The position numbers and the translations under genes were made by a program. Source: CAYZMH01 sp964479445 (GTDB taxonomy: Bacteria > Bacteroidota > Bacteroidia > Bacteroidales > GCA-2748055). Taken from it: a stretch of 7,003 nt of DNA. Positions 1 to 6,395 of the stretch are shown here, piece after piece (within the stretch, counting starts at the first letter, position 1; every line of letters begins with the position of its first letter). The DNA lies in the NCBI GenBank assembly GCA_964479445.1, contig CAYZMH010000125.1, positions 1 through 7,003 of the forward strand, written 5' to 3'. The notes under the pieces were generated by a model, which had not been told where the DNA came from, ran no database searches, and saw only the letters and a list, made by a program, of their open reading frames with translations.

Positions 1-429
1 TTACAGGAGACATTTTCCAGCTGGAAAGACGGCGGGGCATGGCTGAACGGGAGTGCCATCCGCACAAGCGGTGCTGCCAGGCTGGCCGATGCGCTGATCG
101 CCACCGGCTTCCCCTATACCAATTTTAAGCGCATCGACCCTTTTATGGAATCGCTCACCTGGTTCATGCAACACTCACACGGACTCCGCCGGCTGGGATC
201 GGCCGCCACCGATATCGTTTACGTTGCCTGCGGCCGGTACGACGGGTTTTATGAATACGGACTCAATCCGTGGGATGTGGCGGCCGGGGTGCTGATCCTG
301 CGTGAAGCGGGCGGAGCGGTCAATGATTTTCACGGCGGGGAGGATTTTCTCTTTAATGAAGAGATCGTCTGTTCCAACGGTCCACTGCAAGACGAATTTG
401 TAAAAACTGTAATGGAATTAATGGGGTAG
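1..429 (+). CDS. Inositol monophosphatase family protein (SuhB/IMPase-like), C-terminal part, 5' end outside window
   Basis: The reading frame is open from base 1 to a TAG at 427-429, giving 142 C-terminal residues. The family is usually about 260-270 residues, so roughly the first half, including the first metal-binding motifs (GEE and DPIDGT type), is off-window. Visible family hallmarks are a GxAxLNGxxI stretch (about residues 11-20 of the fragment), an ATGFPY motif (34-39), RxxGSAATDxxYVAxGRxDGFYE (64-86) and the second metal-binding signature PWDVAAG (90-96), whose Asp (92) is the metal ligand in the family, followed by REAGG (101-105). The family uses Mg2+ to hydrolyse phosphomonoesters such as inositol-1-phosphate or related sugar or nucleotide phosphates in the cytoplasm; the true substrate cannot be read here. 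A CysQ-type 3'(2'),5'-bisphosphate nucleotidase is a less likely alternative because the C-terminal motif fits the IMPase/SuhB branch better. A glycosyltransferase gene follows 58 bases downstream on the same strand. Confidence 0.9.
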   Translation, partial: LQETFSSWKDGGAWLNGSAIRTSGAARLADALIATGFPYTNFKRIDPFMESLTWFMQHSHGLRRLGSAATDIVYVACGRYDGFYEYGLNPWDVAAGVLILREAGGAVNDFHGGEDFLFNEEIVCSNGPLQDEFVKTVMELMG

Positions 430-487
430 GAATGAAACGAACTCCCCGGTATGCCAAAACGATTTGTCAATATGTCCCATGAAACCA

Positions 488-1561
488 ATGAATAAGACCG
501 CAGTTGTCATATTGAACTGGAACGGGGCCGGCTATCTGAAAAAATTCATGCCCCTGCTGGAGGAGCGCACCCCACGGGATCGCGCCTTTATCGTGGTGGC
601 AGATAACGGATCCACCGATGATTCGCTTACCTACCTGGAAAAGCACCACCCTGGCGTGCTGGTGATCCGGTTCGACCGTAACTACGGGTTTGCCGGGGGA
701 TACAACCGGGCCCTGCAGCAGATCGAAGCCGACTACTATGTGTTGCTGAACTCCGATATCGAAGTGACCGGCGGATGGCTCGATCCGCTTACCCGGTATA
801 TGGACCAACACCCCGGAATGGCTGCATGCCAGCCGGTGATCCTCGACTACCGGAAAAACGATCGCTACGAGTATGCCGGGGCAGCCGGTGGTTTTATCGA
901 CCGCTACGGGTACACCTTCTGCCGGGGCCGGATCTTCGATGCGGTGGAAGAGTTCAACCCTGACTACCAGCACGAGGGAGAGATTTTCTGGGCCACGGGG
1001 GCCTGCCTGATGGTCCGCCCCGAAGCATTTCACGGAGCCGGAGGTTTCGATGAAGATTTTTTTGCACACATGGAAGAGGTAGACCTCTGCTGGCGGCTTA
1101 AAAACCAGGGATACACCATCGGGTTCCAGCCCGGCTCCCGGGTATACCACGTCGGAGGAGGAAGTCTTCCCCGGGGCAATCCGTTTAAAACCTATCTCAA
1201 TTTCCGAAATAACCTCTTTCTGTTATATAAAAACCTGCCGCGGAACAAAAGAAGAACTATTTTGTTTACCCGTATGCTGCTGGACCTGATCTCCATGCTC
1301 CTGTTCCTGTTTCGCTTACGCGGAAAGGAGGTGGCAGCGGTGGGCAGGGCTCACAGGGATTTCTACCGGCATCGGAGACGCTATAAGGAATTGTCAAAAA
1401 CAGGCGGTGGTAATCAAAAAACAATTAATTTTGTAACCATATATACCCGTTCGATCGTTGTGGAATATTTTTTGAGGGGTAATAGGTTATTCCGGCAACT
1501 GGACAGGGCATTTGTTGCCGCGCATACAGGTCCGGGAAAAACAAACAGTGAAACAGAATAA
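488..1561 (+). CDS. Glycosyltransferase family 2 (rhamnosyltransferase-like)
   Basis: This is a GT-A fold inverting glycosyltransferase that probably adds a sugar from a nucleotide donor to a surface glycan or lipid-linked acceptor at the cytoplasmic membrane face. From the ATG at 488 it has 357 residues. The N-terminal strand VVILNWNG (6-13) is followed by the nucleotide-binding VADNGSTDDS (37-46), then NYGFAGGYNRAL (65-76), the metal-binding LNSDIEV segment (87-93, DxD-like), the acceptor-side WATGACLMVR (168-177) and GGFDEDFFAHMEEVDLCWR (185-203), with the ExDLCWR catalytic-base region. A hydrophobic stretch at about 258-276 and a very basic segment at 289-301 suggest membrane association. 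An in-frame ATG at 479 and a TTG at 464 are also possible; 488 was chosen because the first beta strand then begins four residues in, as is usual, and A-rich sequence precedes it. The last 60 codons are clearly more AT-rich than the rest. Donor and acceptor cannot be told from the sequence. Confidence 0.88.
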   Translation: MNKTAVVILNWNGAGYLKKFMPLLEERTPRDRAFIVVADNGSTDDSLTYLEKHHPGVLVIRFDRNYGFAGGYNRALQQIEADYYVLLNSDIEVTGGWLDPLTRYMDQHPGMAACQPVILDYRKNDRYEYAGAAGGFIDRYGYTFCRGRIFDAVEEFNPDYQHEGEIFWATGACLMVRPEAFHGAGGFDEDFFAHMEEVDLCWRLKNQGYTIGFQPGSRVYHVGGGSLPRGNPFKTYLNFRNNLFLLYKNLPRNKRRTILFTRMLLDLISMLLFLFRLRGKEVAAVGRAHRDFYRHRRRYKELSKTGGGNQKTINFVTIYTRSIVVEYFLRGNRLFRQLDRAFVAAHTGPGKTNSETE

Positions 1562-1603
1562 GAAAAGGGAAGGATTTGGAGGGAGAAGGATACATAATTT
1601 GAT

Positions 1604-1609
1604 AAGGAG
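1604..1609 (+). promoter_or_regulatory. Ribosome binding site of the acyl-CoA ligase gene
   Basis: AAGGAG lies 8 bases before the ATG at 1618, which is ideal Shine-Dalgarno spacing. It is the clearest such site in the window; the gldJ and murF starts have none. It supports 1618 rather than the in-frame ATG at 1627 as the start. Confidence 0.55.
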
Positions 1610-1617
1610 AAGACAGA

Positions 1618-3330
1618 ATGACGAAGATGAATAACCAGGAGAATACGGGAATCACCAGCCTGCCCGGACTGCTTACTTCCGGGGCAAAACTTCACACAGA
1701 TAAAACAGCGCTGGCCTATGCCAATGGCTTTTCATACACCTACCGGGAGGCAGACCGGCTCACCACGCAGGTAGCACGGCAATTCTACGGATCAGGACTG
1801 GTGAAAGGCGACCGGATCGCCATCATCAGTGAGAACAATCCCAACTGGGGCATAGCCTACTTTGGCATCCAGCGTGCCGGGGGGGTTGCAGTTCCCATAT
1901 TAACCGATTTCAGGGAGAAAGAGATGCAGTCCATCCTGGAACATGCCGGGGTACGGGCAGTGGTCATATCCGCCAAACAACGTGAAAAATTCACAAACGG
2001 CTTCCCCCCGTCGGTGCAATACCTTATGTCGGTAGAGGACTTCACCCTGGTAAGCGCCGAAGATCCCCACGGCCGGCATGCCTTCAATGCCAAAAAAGAG
2101 CCCGAAAAAATCACCCCGCAAGAGGGTGATCCGGTCGCATTTCCCGAAGTCACCGGGGATGACCTGGCAGCGATCATCTATACCTCCGGTACTACCGGTC
2201 GTTCCAAGGGGGTCATGCTCACCCACCGGAACATATTGCACAATGCTCATCAATCGGGCCATATCCACCAGATACTGGATTCTGACGTATTTCTTTCGGT
2301 GCTGCCGCTGGCCCATACCTACGAGTGCACGATCGGACTCATGGTGCCGTTGTTGAACGGGGCCGCGGTTCACTACGTCGACAGGGCCCCTACCGCCTCA
2401 TACCTGGCCCCGTTGCTGAAAAAACTGCAGCCTACGACCATGCTTACGGTACCGCTGATCATTGAAAAGATATACCGTTCCCGTATACGGCCCCAGCTTC
2501 AGAAGTCTCCGGTTACACGCCTCATGACGCGGTTCGGTCCCACCCGCAAGCTCGCACACCGGGCTGCAGGAAAAAAACTGATGGCGTTCTTTGGCGGAAA
2601 AATGCGCTTTTACGGTATCGGCGGAGCGCCCCTTGCCCCCGATGTGGAGAAATTCCTGATCGAAGCCCGGTTCCCCTATGCCATCGGGTACGGACTCACC
2701 GAAACCGCCCCCCTGCTTGCAGGATTTGGTCCGCAAAACCAGACCTTCAAGTCGGTTGGGGACCCGCTGCCCGGACTGGAACTGAAGATCAACGATCCCG
2801 ATCCGGAAACCGGGGAGGGCGAGATCATCGCACGGGGACCCAACGTCATGAAGGGATACTACCAGAACCGGGAACAGACGGAGGAGGTTTTCACTTCAGA
2901 CGGATATTTCCGCACCGGAGACCTGGGGTACATTGACAAAAAAGGGATTCTCTATATCCGGGGGCGGCTGAAAAACATGATCCTTGGTCCGAACGGGGAG
3001 AACATCTATCCCGAGGAGATCGAAGCGCTCATTAACGAAACCGATTACATCAATGAATCCCTGGTAATGCAATACAAGGGCAAGCTGGTAGCGCGCGTCC
3101 ACCTGAACGTGGAGTTCCTGGAACAGAAATTCCATGATCTGAAAAGCAATGCCCAGGATTTCCATCACCAACTGCAACAAAAGGCCGAGGGGTTAACAGA
3201 TGAGTTGATGAACCATATCAACCAGCATGTGAGCAGCAACTCGCGTCTCCAGATGATCATCATCCAGGCAGATCCGTTCGAGAAAACTCCCACCCAGAAG
3301 ATCAAGCGATTCCTGTACCAGCAACGCTGA
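1618..3330 (+). CDS. Long-chain fatty-acid--CoA ligase (AMP-forming acyl-CoA synthetase, FadD-like)
   Basis: This ANL-superfamily enzyme activates a fatty acid with ATP to an acyl-adenylate and transfers the acyl group to CoA; it is cytoplasmic or peripheral to the inner membrane. The protein has 570 residues, a normal length for the family. The phosphate-binding loop YTSGTTGRSKG is at 188-198, VLPLAHTYE at 228-236, the IGGAPL motif at 334-339, the adenine/Mg signature GYGLTETAP at 357-365, the hinge region YFRTGDLGYID at 430-440 with the ribose-binding Asp, and GRLKNMILGPNGENIYPEEIE split over 448-468. The C-terminal catalytic Lys is in TPTQKIKR (557-564; probably K561). A Gln/His-rich predicted helical stretch (about 498-545) lies between the A8 motif and this Lys and is longer than in short acyl-CoA synthetases. 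A good Shine-Dalgarno supports the start. The gene follows the glycosyltransferase by 56 bases and converges with murF. Chain-length preference is inferred from family resemblance only. Confidence 0.92.
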   Translation: MTKMNNQENTGITSLPGLLTSGAKLHTDKTALAYANGFSYTYREADRLTTQVARQFYGSGLVKGDRIAIISENNPNWGIAYFGIQRAGGVAVPILTDFREKEMQSILEHAGVRAVVISAKQREKFTNGFPPSVQYLMSVEDFTLVSAEDPHGRHAFNAKKEPEKITPQEGDPVAFPEVTGDDLAAIIYTSGTTGRSKGVMLTHRNILHNAHQSGHIHQILDSDVFLSVLPLAHTYECTIGLMVPLLNGAAVHYVDRAPTASYLAPLLKKLQPTTMLTVPLIIEKIYRSRIRPQLQKSPVTRLMTRFGPTRKLAHRAAGKKLMAFFGGKMRFYGIGGAPLAPDVEKFLIEARFPYAIGYGLTETAPLLAGFGPQNQTFKSVGDPLPGLELKINDPDPETGEGEIIARGPNVMKGYYQNREQTEEVFTSDGYFRTGDLGYIDKKGILYIRGRLKNMILGPNGENIYPEEIEALINETDYINESLVMQYKGKLVARVHLNVEFLEQKFHDLKSNAQDFHHQLQQKAEGLTDELMNHINQHVSSNSRLQMIIIQADPFEKTPTQKIKRFLYQQR

Positions 3331-3470
3331 CAGGTTGGCTGGCATACCCGGGAGCGTCCTCCCCGGTCTTCACCCCGTGCCAGGGGTGTGATGGTTAACG
3401 CAGCCCCATCAGTCGCCCGATGGGATCCATCTATTTATTGGCCATCGAATATGCATGGTGGGTTACAGGG
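3331..3470. other. Convergent intergenic region with three short inverted repeats
   Basis: This 140-base gap separates two genes that converge, so both transcripts should end here. Three small hairpins can be drawn: 3346-3354 with 3359-3367 (8 of 9 pairs, one C-C mismatch, four-base loop), 3371-3376 with 3383-3388 (CACCCC/GGGGTG, perfect, six-base loop), and 3405-3410 with 3419-3424 (CCCATC/GATGGG, perfect, eight-base loop). None is followed by a proper T-run on either strand, so canonical intrinsic termination is not shown. No coding potential or promoter is evident. Confidence 0.5.
3346..3370 (+). terminator. Possible weak terminator of the acyl-CoA ligase transcript
   Basis: The first hairpin after the ligase stop codon begins 16 bases downstream. 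It is strongly GC-rich with a four-base loop (CGTC), and its 3' arm is followed by the short pyrimidine run CTTC rather than a U-tract. The position suits a terminator and the stem is stable, but the missing U-run makes the call tentative. Confidence 0.3.
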
Positions 3471-4775
3471 TTAACAGCTGATCAGCACCCTGGTTGTCTG
3501 CTCGAGGGAAATTCGCCTGCTTCCTTTGATCAAAATTGACATTCCGGTAACCGGTTGCTCCTCCAGGTAAGCTGTACAGGCACCGGCATCTTCGAAAAAC
3601 CTGAAATCCCGGAAGGTATCTTTAAACCGGTAAAATACCGGTCCGACCAGCAACACCTCATCCAGCGGCAGATCGGTCAGCCTGTTCAGCAACATGTGGT
3701 GCTCCTGCTCTTCGGTCTGACCCACCTCCAGCATATCACCCAGGATAACGGCCCTGGGCGGATCGGTATAGGACATGAAATCATTGATCGATGCATGCAT
3801 ACTGGTCGGATTGGCGTTGTAGGCATCCATGACCACCCGGTTGCTCTTTCCTTCCAGCCACTCAGACCGCTGATTGGCAGGGTGGTATTCTTCAATGGCT
3901 GAACGGATATCGTCTGGAGTAACATTAAAAGCCCTGCCCACAGCCACTGCAGCCATGATATTTTCCAGGTTGTAGGAGCCCACAAGCCGGCTCTGCAGGT
4001 GAATCACTTCGTCGCCTGTTCGCAGGAGCACTTCGAGGAACGGAGTGGTCTGAACAATGGTCCCGAAAAGCTCACAACTGTCATCGGTGGCATAGGGAAC
4101 AATTTTGAGTCTGCGCTCATGCGCCATGTTCACCAGCGTTTTGTCTGACAGATTAACAAAGACCTCTCTTCCGCGCCCGGCCAGGTAGTCATACAACTCG
4201 CCCTTCCCGGCCTTCACCCCCTCCAGCGATCCGAATCCCTCCAGGTGGGCTTTGCCCACGTTGGTGATCAGACCCATATGGGGATCGGCCAGCTCTGCCA
4301 GCAGGGCGATCTCCCCCCGGTGGTTGGCGCCCATCTCGATCACCGCCACCTGCTCTGTGTCCATCTCCAACAGGGTAAGGGGTACACCGATATGATTGTT
4401 CAGGTTTCCACGGGTGGAGAGGACCCGGAATTTTTTTCGAAGCACCGCGGTGATCAGCTCCTTGGTGGTGGTTTTCCCGTTGCTGCCGGTCAGACCCACC
4501 ACTTTTGCCCTCTTCTGCTGCCGGTGACGGGCTGCCAGCTGCTGCAGGGCTCTCAGCGAGTCGGGTACGGTCACCACCCGGTCTGATCGCTCCTCACCGG
4601 GATTATCGGTGACTGCCAGCCGGCACCCTTTCTCCAGGGCATCGGTAAGGAACCGGTTGCCATCAAAGTGCTCCCCCCGCAGTGCAAAAAAGAGCTGGTT
4701 CTCCTTCAGTGTACGCGTATCGGTGCAGACACCGTCTGACTGCAAAAACTCCTTGTATAATTCTGTTAACTGCAT
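3471..4775 (-). CDS. murF: UDP-N-acetylmuramoyl-tripeptide--D-alanyl-D-alanine ligase
   Basis: MurF is the last cytoplasmic ligase of peptidoglycan precursor synthesis: it joins D-Ala-D-Ala to UDP-MurNAc-tripeptide with ATP. The protein has 434 residues, close to the usual 430-460. The N-terminal substrate domain starts with LYKEFLxSxGVCTDTR (6-21), which fixes the ATG at 4775, and continues with LFFALRGExFDGN (28-40). The Mur ligase P-loop GLTGSNGKTTTKE is at 94-106, TRGNLNNHIGVP at 121-132, the IEMGANHRGEI block at 146-156, ITNVGKAHLEGFGS at 170-183 and KAGKGEL at 188-194. The C-terminal domain carries NQRSEW (301-306) and the highly conserved DAYNANPTSM (317-326). It lies 73 bases downstream of gldJ on the same strand, a neighbourhood known from Flavobacteria. 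The gldJ-murF gap holds an intrinsic terminator ending 12 bases before this start, and no Shine-Dalgarno is seen. Expression must therefore involve read-through or an upstream promoter with the hairpin in the leader. Confidence 0.94.
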   Translation of the reverse strand: MQLTELYKEFLQSDGVCTDTRTLKENQLFFALRGEHFDGNRFLTDALEKGCRLAVTDNPGEERSDRVVTVPDSLRALQQLAARHRQQKRAKVVGLTGSNGKTTTKELITAVLRKKFRVLSTRGNLNNHIGVPLTLLEMDTEQVAVIEMGANHRGEIALLAELADPHMGLITNVGKAHLEGFGSLEGVKAGKGELYDYLAGRGREVFVNLSDKTLVNMAHERRLKIVPYATDDSCELFGTIVQTTPFLEVLLRTGDEVIHLQSRLVGSYNLENIMAAVAVGRAFNVTPDDIRSAIEEYHPANQRSEWLEGKSNRVVMDAYNANPTSMHASINDFMSYTDPPRAVILGDMLEVGQTEEQEHHMLLNRLTDLPLDEVLLVGPVFYRFKDTFRDFRFFEDAGACTAYLEEQPVTGMSILIKGSRRISLEQTTRVLISC

Positions 4776-4787
4776 GAGAGAGACCGG

Positions 4788-4822
4788 AAAAAAAGAGGCT
4801 GCTCCGCGGGAAACAGCCTCTT
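4788..4822 (-). terminator. Intrinsic terminator (or attenuator) between gldJ and murF
   Basis: Read on the minus strand, AAGAGGCTG (4822-4814) pairs perfectly with CAGCCTCTT (4801-4793), nine pairs around a 12-base loop that can itself form a TCC/GGA mini-stem. The minus strand then continues directly with T residues (4794-4788, seven Ts counting those shared with the stem). On the plus strand there is no T-run, so it acts in the gldJ-to-murF direction only. Stem, position 27 bases after the gldJ stop, and U-tract are all canonical. The odd point is that the murF ATG begins only 12 bases after the U-tract, so no separate murF promoter can fit behind it. Confidence 0.8.
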
Positions 4823-4848
4823 GAATACTATTCTGTAAAGGGTTGGTT

Positions 4849-6336
4849 TTAGAATCCGGACGGACTTCCCACGCGGGTCATGGCGCACCGGAAACCAAGG
4901 TCTTCGCGCGCTTCGGTCTCCAGGAGGAACCTGCGTTCACCCGGACTCAGCCAGTAGGCACGGTCTTTCCAGGAACCGCCCTTATAAACCCGTACGTTGT
5001 CATTGATCAGCGATGACTGTTCATATTCATTAAAGACATACATATCTTCCGATCCGTCGTATTCGGAGGTATCCCCCATGGCACCGGTTTCCATCACCGA
5101 CTGCATATCGCCGTCCTGGTAGTTCCGGTAGTCTGCTTTGCGGTAGTTGAACCGTCCTTCGGCATCGGACTCGGAGATCGGTTCATACATCACGCGGCCC
5201 AGGCTGTCGAGCATCGGGTTGCCATTGGCATCCAGTACCTGCTTCTCATAAACATTCCCCCGGAAGGGACGGAACCCGGAAACATCCAGGTGTGACTTGG
5301 GACGGTATACGTCCAGCACCCATTCATTCACGTTCCCGGCCATGCAATAGAGTCCGAAATCATTCGGCCAGTAAGATTTCACCGGTGCGGTGATACTGGC
5401 ATTATCGTTGAGTGCGCCGGCCACTCCCATGTAGTCCCCGCGACCGCGGGTGAAGTTGGCCATCATCTCGCCCATGTTCCGGGGATTGTCGTTTCGTACA
5501 TTGTGCCCGTTCCACGGGTACTTTCTGCGTTCCCATACAAGCTCATCCACGGAGTTACCGATCAGACCCAGCGCTGCATATTCCCACTCGGCCTCGGTCG
5601 GCAGGCGGTACTTGGGAAGAAGAATCCCATCTTCAGTCTTCACGCCCCTGGTCTCCTGTCCGGGCCGCAAACTCGGCAGCGGGTTGGCATCGTTGGGCAC
5701 GTAGAGTCCGTTCAAATACGCTTCGGTATTGAAGTTCCGCTCATCCTGCTGGTCGGTTTGCATGGGAATGATCCCCATATCCACCAGGATCTTCTCATTC
5801 ACCCGGTCGGTCCGCCATAACGCATAATCATTAGCCTTCAGCCAGTTCACGCCTACAACAGGATACTCGTTGTAGGAGGGGTGGCGGAAATAATACTCCA
5901 GGTAAGGTTCGTTGTATGCCATCACATCCCTCCATACGAGGGTGTCGGGCAGCGCGTTTTCCACAATGTCGGGGTTGTTGACACCGAACACGCGGTCCAG
6001 CCAGTAGAGGTATTCACGGTAATCCACGTTCCGGATCTCGGTGACATCCATGTAGAAGGAACTGACGGTCACTCGCCTGGGGACATTGTCCCATTCATAC
6101 AAAACATCATCCTGTGTTCTTCCCATGGTGAAGGTACCCCCTTCGATAAGGGTTAAACCGGGCCCTGTCTCCTGCTCGGCAGCAGTTTTTACTTCAAATC
6201 CCCCGGTGGACTCTTCATTATAGGCCCATCCGGTGGTGGTGGAAACATCTCCGGATTCCGAAATATCTCCTCCGCCGCATCCTGCAATAACGAGTGCAGC
6301 GAAAAGTACAGGAACCAGCCTCAGCGTCATTTTCAT
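4849..6336 (-). CDS. gldJ: Gliding motility / type IX secretion lipoprotein GldJ
   Basis: GldJ is a lipoprotein needed for gliding and for stability of the T9SS lipoprotein GldK in Flavobacterium. This copy has 495 residues. A lipoprotein signal (MKMTLR, hydrophobic core, lipobox IAGC with Cys20) supports the ATG at 6336. After a GGG linker and a TGWAYN motif (35-40) comes an FGE/SUMF1-type fold: GPGLTLIEGGTFTMG (58-72), QDDVLYEWDNVP (75-86), SFYMDVTEIRN (93-103), ALPDTLVWRD (128-137), RHPSYNEYPVVGVNW (151-165), WRTDRVNE (174-181), RLPTEAEWEYAALG (244-257), GLYCMAGNVNEWV (328-340), VYKGGSW (450-456) and GFRCAM (481-486). The QDD, DTLVWR and WRTDRVNE blocks and the adjacent murF fit GldJ rather than the paralogue GldK/PorK. 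The Cys pair that catalyses in true formylglycine enzymes is not seen in the segment after GGSW, so it is presumably structural. About 105 residues separate GNVNEWV from GGSW, far more than in FGEs. It follows a PorP-like gene by 59 bases and is followed by a terminator. Confidence 0.88.
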   Translation of the reverse strand: MKMTLRLVPVLFAALVIAGCGGGDISESGDVSTTTGWAYNEESTGGFEVKTAAEQETGPGLTLIEGGTFTMGRTQDDVLYEWDNVPRRVTVSSFYMDVTEIRNVDYREYLYWLDRVFGVNNPDIVENALPDTLVWRDVMAYNEPYLEYYFRHPSYNEYPVVGVNWLKANDYALWRTDRVNEKILVDMGIIPMQTDQQDERNFNTEAYLNGLYVPNDANPLPSLRPGQETRGVKTEDGILLPKYRLPTEAEWEYAALGLIGNSVDELVWERRKYPWNGHNVRNDNPRNMGEMMANFTRGRGDYMGVAGALNDNASITAPVKSYWPNDFGLYCMAGNVNEWVLDVYRPKSHLDVSGFRPFRGNVYEKQVLDANGNPMLDSLGRVMYEPISESDAEGRFNYRKADYRNYQDGDMQSVMETGAMGDTSEYDGSEDMYVFNEYEQSSLINDNVRVYKGGSWKDRAYWLSPGERRFLLETEAREDLGFRCAMTRVGSPSGF

Positions 6337-6386
6337 GGCATGTATGGTTTAAACAGTTATAACAATGCTAATATAAAAACTTCTAT

Positions 6387-6394
6387 CAAAAGTA
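6387..6394 (-). promoter_or_regulatory. Candidate Bacteroidota -7 promoter element upstream of gldJ
   Basis: On the minus strand TACTTTTG matches the Bacteroidetes -7 consensus TAnnTTTG exactly. It begins just after the stop codon of the PorP-like gene and lies about 50 bases before the gldJ ATG, in an AT-rich gap. No convincing TTTG/TTG -33 element is present 17-23 bases upstream, so it may be chance, or it could be a weak internal promoter giving gldJ expression in addition to read-through from porP. Confidence 0.3.
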
Positions 6395-6395
6395 A

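Noticed and set aside
464..487. TTG at 464 as the glycosyltransferase start
   Set aside because: In-frame ATGs at 479 and 488 follow closely, and the family usually begins only a few residues before the first beta strand.
451..495. Small open frame of 14 codons overlapping the glycosyltransferase start
   Set aside because: It is too short, with no Shine-Dalgarno and no sign of a leader-peptide function.
467..1150. Long antisense open frame of 227 codons inside the glycosyltransferase gene
   Set aside because: The plus-strand frame carries clear GT2 motifs throughout; the antisense peptide has no recognisable domain and is a by-product of GC-rich codon use.
1575..1601. TTTG ... TAATTTG promoter just before the acyl-CoA ligase
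   Set aside because: The spacing is about four bases shorter than the Bacteroidetes consensus, the -7 box lacks a base, and the start of transcription would overlap the ribosome binding site.
1900..2373. Minus-strand open frame of 157 codons inside the acyl-CoA ligase gene
   Set aside because: It lies opposite conserved ligase motifs such as YTSGTTGRSKG; composition and lack of any motif mark it as a shadow.
5503..5820. Plus-strand open frame of 105 codons opposite gldJ
   Set aside because: It is antisense to conserved GldJ blocks and has no motif or ribosome binding site.
4849..6336. Annotation as active formylglycine-generating enzyme (sulfatase modifier) or as GldK/PorK
   Set aside because: The catalytic Cys pair is absent, a lipoprotein signal is present, and the motifs (QDDV, LPDTLVWR, WRTDRVNE) plus adjacent murF fit GldJ better than GldK, which is normally followed by gldL, gldM and gldN.
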